Part shown: piece by piece, positions 1 to 5,647 of the stretch
Numbering within the stretch: the stretch's first letter is position 1
Layout: each line of letters starts with the position of its first letter
From: Campylobacterales bacterium
GTDB taxonomy: Bacteria; Campylobacterota; Campylobacteria; Campylobacterales; QNZT01
Assembly (NCBI GenBank): GCA_027081495.1
Contig: JALWKJ010000252.1
Location: 1-8,590, forward strand
Length of the DNA stretch: 8,590 nt
Direction of reading: 5' to 3'
Notes under the pieces: model-generated
What the model was told of the DNA's origin: nothing
What the model saw: only the letters and a program-made list of their open reading frames with translations
The model's database searches: none
Made by a program: the position numbers and the translations under genes

Positions 1-213
1 CTCGATATTATGACCAAACAGTTTATAGAGATAGTCGTTATAAAAACAATCGCGTCTAAATTAAACATCACAAAGATATCCAGCTATGAGCAAAATATAA
101 CGATAGAATTTGAAAACGGCTCAAAACAGACGCTAAAAGCCCCTTCAAAAGATGATGACGACATTATAACGACTACGATGAAATTTTTATTACCGTACCG
201 ACAAAATATCTAA
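1..213 (+). CDS. mfd: C-terminal end of transcription-repair coupling factor Mfd (5' end outside window)
   Basis: The reading frame is open at base 1, so the ATG at 10 is internal and only the last 70 codons are present. The tail reads as a small alpha/beta segment (IKTIASKLNITKISSYEQ, then IEFENGSKQTLKAP) followed by SKDDDDII and a final helix. I match this to the C-terminal TRCF domain of Campylobacterota Mfd, where a ...KAPSKDDDDII... ending is what I recall; this is recognition from memory, not a search. Mfd is a DNA translocase that removes RNA polymerase stalled at lesions and recruits nucleotide excision repair. The stop codon (TAA, 211-213) lies inside the left arm of a long inverted repeat. 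The next gene converges from the other strand. The helicase motifs that would prove the call lie upstream of the window. Confidence 0.65.
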   Translation, partial: LDIMTKQFIEIVVIKTIASKLNITKISSYEQNITIEFENGSKQTLKAPSKDDDDIITTTMKFLLPYRQNI

Positions 214-245
214 AAGGTTGAGATATTTAGTCGGTGCGGTAATAA
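187..245. repeat. 25-bp imperfect inverted repeat (hairpin) overlapping the end of mfd
   Basis: The left arm at 187-211 and right arm at 221-245 are complementary over 25 positions. There is one G.U-type pair (196/236), one A/A mismatch (203/229) and a 9-base loop. The hairpin sits between convergent genes, and the last seven or so codons and the stop of the upstream gene are in the left arm. No run of T follows the stem on either strand, so it is not a textbook intrinsic terminator, though a stem this long could still end or stabilise transcripts from both sides. Confidence 0.8.
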
Positions 246-250
246 GAAGC

Positions 251-284
251 TTGTAACCGCTTTAAATTTTTTAAGCGGTTACAA
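251..284. terminator. 12-bp perfect inverted repeat, possible bidirectional terminator
   Basis: The arms TTGTAACCGCTT (251-262) and AAGCGGTTACAA (273-284) are perfectly complementary around a 10-base loop. The hairpin lies 8 bases beyond the stop of the repeat lipoprotein gene on the minus strand and just after the longer inverted repeat at 187-245. Position between convergent genes suggests termination, but the flank has only a T-rich stretch on the minus side (GCTTCTTATT), not a true T run. The inverted repeat is certain; the terminator role is inferred. Confidence 0.5.
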
Positions 285-291
285 ATAGAAG

Positions 292-1392
292 TTAAAGACC
301 TAAAGCTTTTATAGTCTCTTTTGTCAAAGCGCCGGTAGCGATACCTTTTGCTTTTTGAAATTTATGAAGCGCGGCTCTTGTTCTAGGACCGTAAATCCCA
401 TCGATCGGTCCGGGATTGAACCCTTGCGCTTTTAAAGCTTTTTGCACATTTAAAACGAGATTGCCGTTCATGTTGGTTTTGCAAACAACCGGCACCCACT
501 TAAGCACGGGCTCTTCAACCTGAATTTTTTTCGTAACGGTTCTGTAAACAGGCGGTATAGGAACTCTTTTTACGCTTGCGGGCTGAACGAGCTCTTTAAC
601 CTTGACTGTTTTATAAACGGCCGGTATAACGACGGTTTTAGTCATTGCCGGCTGAGCGATAACCGTTTTTGTGATAGTTTTGTATCTTGCGGGTATAGGA
701 ACGACTTTTGTTTGCGCCGGAGTTTTCAAAACTTTTTTAGTTACGGTTTTATAAACGGCGGGAACATTTACGAGACAGAGAATTTCACCTGTTTTTCCGT
801 CAAGTTTTTCAACGGGACCTCTTCCTTTTTTCCATGTCGTATACGCCGGTTTAACAAGAATTTTTTCGGTTACGGTTTCATAAACGGGAGGAATCGTAAC
901 GATTTTTTCTCCGGGCTCGCTGATTAAAACTTTTTGAGTTATTTTTTTATATTTTGGAGGAATCGTAACGATTTTTTCGCTTGCTTCTTTTACAAGTACC
1001 TTTTTTGTCGTCCATCTGTATTTTGCGGGTATTACTTCGACTCTTTCACCGGCTTCTTTAACAAGAACTCTCTCTTTTTGAAACTGATATTTGGGAGGCG
1101 TGAGAACTCTCGCATAACATTCGCCCGGCTTGGCGTTTGGAGGATATAAAGAAGATACGCCCGGAACCGTCACCTCTTTTACAACGGTTCTCGGTTTGGC
1201 GGCTCTAGCTTCCGCGATCGCGATCTGAAGTTGTTTGATCTGTTCATCTTTAGCGTCAAAAGCAGGCTTGACGACTTTAGTCGTTGCGGGTACCGCCGTC
1301 TCGCACTTTCTTTTTTCTGCACAGCCGCTTATGCCGACCGCAACCGCTACCGAGAGCAGTATAGGCAATTTCGCACGGGAATTTAAATTCAT
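292..1392 (-). CDS. repeat-containing envelope lipoprotein with C-terminal peptidoglycan-binding domain
   Basis: A 366-residue predicted lipoprotein. Residues 1-24 are a signal peptide ending in a lipobox (VGISGC, lipidated Cys24), so the protein should be membrane-anchored and face the periplasm. Residues 47-66 form a short charged helix. Residues 102-303 consist of eight units of about 23 residues with pattern Y-x-T-V-T-x-K-V-L-V-x-x-A-x-x-K-x-V-x-I-P-x-x. The fourth unit carries a 20-residue insertion (around WKKGRGPVEKLDGKTG). Residues 311-366 are a PG_binding_1-type domain (VQKALKAQGF...IDGIYGPRTRAALHKFQ). Cys92, Cys206 and Cys304 sit next to the first, fifth and after the last unit. I recall similar repeat proteins from other marine proteobacteria but know no assigned function. 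The ATG is supported by AAGGAG six bases upstream. It is divergent from flgH. A structural link between membrane and cell wall is the likely role, by inference. Confidence 0.85.
   Translation of the reverse strand: MNLNSRAKLPILLSVAVAVGISGCAEKRKCETAVPATTKVVKPAFDAKDEQIKQLQIAIAEARAAKPRTVVKEVTVPGVSSLYPPNAKPGECYARVLTPPKYQFQKERVLVKEAGERVEVIPAKYRWTTKKVLVKEASEKIVTIPPKYKKITQKVLISEPGEKIVTIPPVYETVTEKILVKPAYTTWKKGRGPVEKLDGKTGEILCLVNVPAVYKTVTKKVLKTPAQTKVVPIPARYKTITKTVIAQPAMTKTVVIPAVYKTVKVKELVQPASVKRVPIPPVYRTVTKKIQVEEPVLKWVPVVCKTNMNGNLVLNVQKALKAQGFNPGPIDGIYGPRTRAALHKFQKAKGIATGALTKETIKALGL
484..1089 (-). repeat. eight tandem 69-bp units coding for 23-residue repeats
   Basis: Within the lipoprotein gene, the unit-starting tyrosines fall at residues 102, 125, 148, 171, 214, 237, 260 and 283. 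The spacing is exactly 23 residues except across the fourth unit, which is 43. The units are similar at protein level (for example YKTVTKKVL, YKTITKTVI, YRTVTKKIQ) but clearly diverged in DNA, so this is an old array and not a recent slippage product. Confidence 0.85.
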
Positions 1393-1398
1393 TGTTTT

Positions 1399-1404
1399 CT
1401 CCTT
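1399..1404 (-). promoter_or_regulatory. strong ribosome binding site of the repeat lipoprotein gene
   Basis: On the minus strand AAGGAG lies six bases before the ATG at 1392. It is one of the best Shine-Dalgarno matches in the window and fixes the start. This suggests efficient translation, as expected of an abundant envelope lipoprotein. Confidence 0.75.
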
Positions 1405-1422
1405 AAGAATTCAATAGTTGAT

Positions 1423-1455
1423 ATTATCATATATGTTTTGTTAGTATATGATAAT
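1423..1455. promoter_or_regulatory. inverted repeat in divergent intergenic region, possible operator
   Basis: ATTATCATATA (1423-1433) and TATATGATAAT (1445-1455) are perfect 11-bp inverted copies separated by 11 bases. A smaller palindrome, TGATATTATCA (1419-1429), overlaps the left arm. The site lies 31-63 bases upstream of the lipoprotein ATG, where a regulator could control that gene's promoter, and about 70 bases upstream of the -24 element for flgH. I cannot name the regulator. AT-rich DNA yields chance palindromes, but 11 of 11 is longer than usual. Confidence 0.45.
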
Positions 1456-1525
1456 TAATATATACTATAAAAGTTACCTAAGTTTTACTTAAGTACGCTT
1501 TAAAGATGCTATATTTTACCCTAAT

Positions 1526-1542
1526 TTGGCATAAAATTTGCT
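1526..1542 (+). promoter_or_regulatory. sigma-54 (RpoN) -24/-12 promoter of flgH
   Basis: TTGGCATAAAATTTGCT aligns without gaps to the sigma-54 consensus YTGGCACGRNNNTTGCW. The invariant GG (1528-1529) and GC (1540-1541) are present and separated by exactly ten bases. The mismatches are at the less conserved C-G after TGGCA. A transcript would start near 1553, giving a leader of about 22 bases before the ATG at 1575. RpoN control of hook and basal-body genes is established in Campylobacter and Helicobacter, so position and target fit. Confidence 0.85.
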
Positions 1543-1574
1543 CTTTATTTCATAAAACCATGCAAAGGGAGAGT

Positions 1575-2294
1575 ATGAAAACAATTACGGCTCTTTTAAT
1601 ATCGATAATATCACTCTTTTTTAACGCGTGTACTTCACACCAGGTTGAACCGAAAATCGATCTAGGTTTACCGGCGTATGTTAAATCAGACTCTAAAGCA
1701 AACTGTGAAATGATCAAAACGGTTTCTAACGAAGGGAGTATCTACTCAAGCGGCACGACACAACTCTTTTCCGATAAAAAGGCCATGAGAATCAACGATA
1801 TAGTTACGGTCATAATCAATGAAAGCGCGTTTCAATCCTCTCAAGGAGACAAAAAACTAACGGATACTTCGGTCAATAATCTTGGAGGCGGAATTTTCGG
1901 CGGCGTGGGCGCCGGAGTAGGGGCTGGGCTCGGAAAAAATGTAAATACTTTGACGGACATCAGTTTTAAAACAAACTCCAATAACAATTTTTCCGCATCA
2001 GGTACTCAATCTCGAAATGAAAAATTCAAAGCTACTATAACCGCAAGAGTCGTAAGAATTTTAGGCAATGGAAACTATTTTATAGCCGGCAGCAGAGAAC
2101 TGCTGTTAAACGGAACTAAACAAATAGTAAAAATTACCGGCGTTATAAGACCCTTTGACATAGATCAATCAAATACGATAAATTCTAAATATATAGCTGA
2201 CGCAAGGATATATTACGAGACGCAAGGCGACATAAGAGAATCGACAAGAAAACCTTGGGGCTCAAGGATGATAGAGTCCGTTTGGCCCTTTTAA
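1575..2294 (+). CDS. flgH: flagellar basal body L-ring protein FlgH
   Basis: A 239-residue outer-membrane lipoprotein that forms the L ring, the bushing through which the flagellar rod passes the outer membrane. Residues 1-19 are a signal peptide with a lipobox-like end (FFNAC, Cys19). The FlgH signature follows: GSIYSSGTTQLFSDKKAMRI (54-73), then the conserved NDIVTVIINES stretch. A glycine-rich segment lies at 104-120, then SASGTQSRNEKFKATITARV and NGNYFIAGSRELLLNG (165-180), and the usual C-terminal GVIRPFDI...YIADARIYY. Length is normal. I chose the ATG at 1575, preceded by AAAGGGAGAG, over an in-frame ATG at 1506, because the sigma-54 promoter at 1526-1542 would lie inside the longer form. 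No other flagellar gene is in the window, in line with the scattered flagellar genes of this phylum. Confidence 0.95.
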   Translation: MKTITALLISIISLFFNACTSHQVEPKIDLGLPAYVKSDSKANCEMIKTVSNEGSIYSSGTTQLFSDKKAMRINDIVTVIINESAFQSSQGDKKLTDTSVNNLGGGIFGGVGAGVGAGLGKNVNTLTDISFKTNSNNNFSASGTQSRNEKFKATITARVVRILGNGNYFIAGSRELLLNGTKQIVKITGVIRPFDIDQSNTINSKYIADARIYYETQGDIRESTRKPWGSRMIESVWPF

Positions 2295-2328
2295 TCTGCA
2301 ATATATTTATAATATTGTATGATTAATT

Positions 2329-3549
2329 ATGGATATCGTCTCATTTTTAATCGGTTTTCTTTTATCCCTATTATTGGTAATTATAATATTTTATTATATA
2401 TACTCAAATTTGGTAAATCGATATACACACTATATAACAGCTTACGAAAAAGAGAGCAGGGCGCTAAAAAACTCTTTGTCGTCTATGGAAAAAGAGCTTT
2501 TTAGATTAAAACAGAAACTAGATTTTTCCCAAGAAAAGATACTTTTTTTTCAAAAAAACCAAGAGCGGATGAAAGAGGAGTTTGAACATATAGCAAGAGA
2601 GGTGATCGAAAAAAAGAGTGAAAACATCTCTCAGTATCAACAAGACTCTTTAAAGCTTCTTTTAACGCCTTTTGCTAAAAATATCAAAGATTTCCAATCA
2701 AAAGTCGAATCGTTTTACATAAACGAGACAAAAGAGAGATTTTCACTGATAAAAGAGATCCAAACACTTAAAAATCTGAATGAAAAAATATCAAAAGACG
2801 CGATTAATCTGACAAACGCGCTAAAAGGAGACAATAAACTCCAAGGCGATTGGGGTGAAATGATACTTCAAAAACTTCTTGAGAGTTCCGGTTTGGTAAG
2901 AGGGCGGGAATACGAAATACAAAAATCGTATAAAGATAGCAAAGGTAAAATTTCAAGACCGGATGTGATTATACATCTACCCGATAAAAAAGAGGTAATT
3001 ATAGACTCAAAAGTCTCTTTAAACGCATATGAACGCTATCATAACTGCGACGAGGATGAAAAAGAGGGCTTTATAAAGGCTCATCTGGACTCGATATATA
3101 TGCATATTAAAAAATTGAGCGATAAAGAGTATGAGAGGCTAGACGGCGTTAAAAGCCTTGATTTTGTTCTTATGTTTATTCCCATAGAGGCGGCTTTTAT
3201 GGCGGCGGTAAACGCCGATAAAAACCTATATGAAAAAGCTTATCAAAAAAATATTATTATCGTTTCGCCCTCAACGCTTCTTGCCGTTCTAAGAACGATA
3301 GAACATTCATGGAGATATGAGTATCAAAACAAAAATGCAAAAATTATAGCAAAAAAGGCGGGGGATCTTTACGAAAAGTTCAACGGTTTTATAGAGAGCT
3401 TACAAAATATAGAAAAATCTTTGAAAAAAGCCCAAGAAGCTTACGACGATGCGTACAAGAAACTAAGCAGCGGAAAAGGAAACCTCCTCACAAGAGCCAA
3501 AGAGCTGAAAAAGATGGAGGGAATCGAGTATAAAAGAGGGTTGAAATAG
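2329..3549 (+). CDS. rmuC: RmuC family protein (recombination-limiting nuclease-like membrane protein)
   Basis: A 406-residue protein. Residues 4-24 form one transmembrane helix, followed by a long coiled coil (about 36-165) and then the RmuC domain (about 168-370). Recognisable family motifs are LQGDWGEMIL (171-180), LLESSGLVRGREY (183-195), RPDVIIHLP (210-218) and VIIDSKVSLNAYERY (223-237). The D...DSK arrangement (Asp212, Asp226, Lys228) is the PD-(D/E)XK-like nuclease core. RmuC in E. coli limits inversions between short inverted repeats; its biochemical activity is poorly defined. The gene starts 34 bases after flgH and may be co-transcribed with it, but there is no clear ribosome binding site before the ATG. 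It converges on mnmE. Confidence 0.9.
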   Translation: MDIVSFLIGFLLSLLLVIIIFYYIYSNLVNRYTHYITAYEKESRALKNSLSSMEKELFRLKQKLDFSQEKILFFQKNQERMKEEFEHIAREVIEKKSENISQYQQDSLKLLLTPFAKNIKDFQSKVESFYINETKERFSLIKEIQTLKNLNEKISKDAINLTNALKGDNKLQGDWGEMILQKLLESSGLVRGREYEIQKSYKDSKGKISRPDVIIHLPDKKEVIIDSKVSLNAYERYHNCDEDEKEGFIKAHLDSIYMHIKKLSDKEYERLDGVKSLDFVLMFIPIEAAFMAAVNADKNLYEKAYQKNIIIVSPSTLLAVLRTIEHSWRYEYQNKNAKIIAKKAGDLYEKFNGFIESLQNIEKSLKKAQEAYDDAYKKLSSGKGNLLTRAKELKKMEGIEYKRGLK

Positions 3550-3567
3550 CAAATGTTTTTTCAAGAG

Positions 3568-3612
3568 AATATATATTATGTTAACCAATATATATTTATC
3601 CGCATAATATAT
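3568..3612. repeat. AT-rich palindromes between convergent rmuC and mnmE
   Basis: ATATATTATG (3571-3580) and CATAATATAT (3603-3612) are perfect inverted copies. AATATATATT, itself a palindrome, occurs twice (3568-3577 and 3587-3596). The right arm overlaps the mnmE stop codon. It could fold into a weak hairpin and serve as a shared transcription end, but it lacks a GC-rich stem and an adjoining T run, so that role is only a possibility. Confidence 0.35.
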
Positions 3613-4961
3613 CACTTGCCAAGACAAAAACTAGCGAACATTTTATCCAAAATTTCATCTCTATAAAACGGTTTTGTTATAGATGAAACATGACCGATAG
3701 CTTCGTTTATTTCATAAGCGAAAAGCTCGAGTTCTCCCTCGTTTAGATGAGAAAACGAGTTTTTTATCGCTAAAGAGGCTTTCATCGTAGCGTCGTTTTG
3801 CCTTTTTGTTATAAGAAGGATATCTTGATCCGAATTTTTAGTATCGAGAATATTTTTGAGAGTTTTTATAACTATATCCGCGCTCTCTTTCGCGCTTATT
3901 TCAAGCGGTTTAAATTCGCTCAATTTTCGTGTTTCGAACTTTTTTCCCAAATCTTTTTTATTTAAAACCGCGATTATCTCTTTGGAGTCTTTATACTCTT
4001 TTAACAACTCTAAAATCTCGTTATCGTTTTCGTCGAATTTTTCGCTAATATCAAAAAGGGCGATGATTATATCCGCCTCTTTTGCTGCTTTTATAGACCT
4101 TTTTATACCGATTTTTTCTATCTTATCGCCGCTTTGTCTGACACCCGCCGTATCGACGATTTTTACTAGATGCGTTGCTATGTTTATATTTTCTTCTATC
4201 GTATCTCTTGTGGTTCCGGCTATTTCGCTTGTTATGGCTCTTTCATAACTTAAAAGAGAGTTTAAAAGAGAGCTTTTGCCGACATTCGGTTTACCGATGA
4301 TCGCTACTTTAAATCCCTCTATGATTCCCGCCCTACTCTCGCTTATTCGTACGCTTCTTTGTAAGGTATTATAGACATATTTAAGTTTTTTTTCTATCTC
4401 TTCTTGCAGCTGTTTTGGCAAATCTTCTTCGGCATAATCGATATTTACTTCGACAAACGCCAAAATCTCCACCAACTTGTCGCGAAGCTCATCGACGAAT
4501 TTTTGCAGTTCTCCTTTTAATTGGGCTGAAAGTATTTTTGCGGCTTCTACGCTTTTACTCTCAATGAGTTTTGCGGCGGCTTCCGCCTGCGAAAGATCCA
4601 TTTTGCCGTGTATTACCGCTCTTTTAGTAAATTCGCCCCCTTTTGCGACTCTAGCGCCGTAAAAAAGGCATGCGTCTATAATTCTTGCGGCGGTTACAAA
4701 ACCTCCATGTGATTGAAATTCTATGACATCTTCGCCCGTATAACTTCTAGGAGCTTTAAAATAGATAACGATCGCTTCGTCTATAACGAAAGATTCTTGA
4801 TCATAAAGCGTGCATAAATGGGCGTAACGGATTTTAAATTTATCTTTTTTGGTAATTTTTTTTGCTATATTTATAGCATTTTGACCGCTCAAACGGACTA
4901 TGGAGATTCCTCCTACTCCGTGAGCCGTCGCGATTGCGCAAATAGTGTCGTCTATAATCAA
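3612..4961 (-). CDS. mnmE: tRNA uridine-5-carboxymethylaminomethyl(34) synthesis GTPase MnmE
   Basis: 449 codons. MnmE (TrmE) works with MnmG in the cytoplasm to modify U34 in the wobble position of certain tRNAs, using tetrahydrofolate and GTP. The N-terminal folate-binding domain is at about 3-120 (DTICAIATAHGVGGISIVRLSG, GEFTKRA at 109-115). A helical domain flanks an inserted G domain: G1 GKPNVGKS (223-230), G2 TTRDT (250-254), G3 DTAG (270-273), G4 NKKD (334-337). The C-terminal FCLGK (445-449) holds the catalytic Cys446. It is last in the rpmH operon. The start is uncertain: the TTG at 4961 overlaps the jag stop (TTGA), but the AAAAGGG motif abuts it, and ATT (4958) or ATA (4955) downstream are better spaced. 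No ATG is available before the conserved domain. Confidence 0.95.
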   Translation of the reverse strand: MIIDDTICAIATAHGVGGISIVRLSGQNAINIAKKITKKDKFKIRYAHLCTLYDQESFVIDEAIVIYFKAPRSYTGEDVIEFQSHGGFVTAARIIDACLFYGARVAKGGEFTKRAVIHGKMDLSQAEAAAKLIESKSVEAAKILSAQLKGELQKFVDELRDKLVEILAFVEVNIDYAEEDLPKQLQEEIEKKLKYVYNTLQRSVRISESRAGIIEGFKVAIIGKPNVGKSSLLNSLLSYERAITSEIAGTTRDTIEENINIATHLVKIVDTAGVRQSGDKIEKIGIKRSIKAAKEADIIIALFDISEKFDENDNEILELLKEYKDSKEIIAVLNKKDLGKKFETRKLSEFKPLEISAKESADIVIKTLKNILDTKNSDQDILLITKRQNDATMKASLAIKNSFSHLNEGELELFAYEINEAIGHVSSITKPFYRDEILDKMFASFCLGK

Positions 4962-5647
4962 CCCTTTTTATACTCGTTTACGATTATGATTTTTTTACCG
5001 TTTTTAAGAGTGCGGATAGCGACATATTTATCGGGATATCTTTTGCGTAAATTCTCAAGAGCCAATTTTACCAATATTCCGTCAAGCGGCTTTGTTTGCG
5101 CCCTGCCCTGTTGTTTGATTTTCTCGTCAAGAGTATTTAGATAACTTTCTATCATCGTCTCTTGCGACTCTAAAAAGGAAGCTATTTCAAGAGTCGAAGA
5201 GAGATTGTATTTTATCTTTATCCAATTATATATGATATACGAGAGCGCTTTGTATCTGTAGCCCTCTTTTCCTATAAGAAGCGCGGCGTCCTCTCCGTCA
5301 ATCTTTATATATACGCCTTTATCGTTTTGCAAAATTTTTACTTCACTTACATACGCCTTAAAACAACTGTTTTCTAAAAGTTCGCTTAGGCCATTTGTTA
5401 ACTCTTGCTCAACGATCTTCGAGTCGCTTTTAGAAAATATTTTTCTTTTATGTTCAAGCTTTTTTTCTTCGTCGGCGGATTTGTCTTTATATTTGGCGTT
5501 TATGATAGCCTCTTTTGCGAAAAAACCGAAAAAACCGCGCGAAGGGGATTGAAGAATGTCGATCTCAAGATCTATAATTGAACAATCAAGTGCAACCGAA
5601 GCTTTTTTATAAGCTTCTTCAAGAGTTTGCGCAACTATCTTGATCAT
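4958..5647 (-). CDS. jag: Jag/KhpB-like RNA-binding protein (Jag_N + KH domain, degenerate R3H)
   Basis: 229 residues. The Jag N-terminal domain (1-52) has the typical SRGFFGFFAKEA motif. A charged linker (55-85) leads to a KH domain (about 97-160) with a GKEG loop (126-129), the RNA-binding GxxG signature. The C-terminal domain (about 187-229) aligns with R3H domains of Jag proteins, but the defining Arg and His are replaced by Gly190 and Lys194. Jag/KhpB proteins are encoded beside yidC in many bacteria and bind RNA; their exact role in this phylum is unclear to me. Its ATG overlaps the yidC stop by four bases (ATGA), and AAGGA lies eight bases upstream, so translation is probably coupled. 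Its own stop overlaps the mnmE start. Confidence 0.9.
   Translation of the reverse strand: MIKIVAQTLEEAYKKASVALDCSIIDLEIDILQSPSRGFFGFFAKEAIINAKYKDKSADEEKKLEHKRKIFSKSDSKIVEQELTNGLSELLENSCFKAYVSEVKILQNDKGVYIKIDGEDAALLIGKEGYRYKALSYIIYNWIKIKYNLSSTLEIASFLESQETMIESYLNTLDEKIKQQGRAQTKPLDGILVKLALENLRKRYPDKYVAIRTLKNGKKIIIVNEYKKG

Noticed and set aside
484..1089. Regular 69-base periodicity that might suggest a CRISPR array or minisatellite
   Set aside because: The period is coding (23 residues) with diverged DNA; there are no identical short repeats separated by unique spacers.
712..1149. Two plus-strand frames (712-927, 934-1149) rich in Phe, Asn and Tyr
   Set aside because: They are antisense to the repeat array of the lipoprotein gene; their repetitive composition mirrors the opposite strand and no ribosome binding site or family match is seen.
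1506..1574. Upstream extension of flgH to the ATG at 1506
   Set aside because: It would place the sigma-54 promoter within the gene and put 23 residues before a good signal peptide; the ATG at 1575 has the ribosome binding site.
2319..2504. Plus-strand 61-codon frame overlapping the start of rmuC
   Set aside because: It is an alternate frame within rmuC with no ribosome binding site or family resemblance.
3550..3611. T run at 3555-3561 after rmuC as an intrinsic terminator
   Set aside because: No stable GC-containing stem precedes it; the nearby palindromes come after the T run and are AT-only.
3856..5144. Plus-strand open frames at 3856-4248, 4477-4662 and 4818-5144
   Set aside because: They lie opposite mnmE and jag, which are unambiguous by motif; these frames show no recognisable domain.
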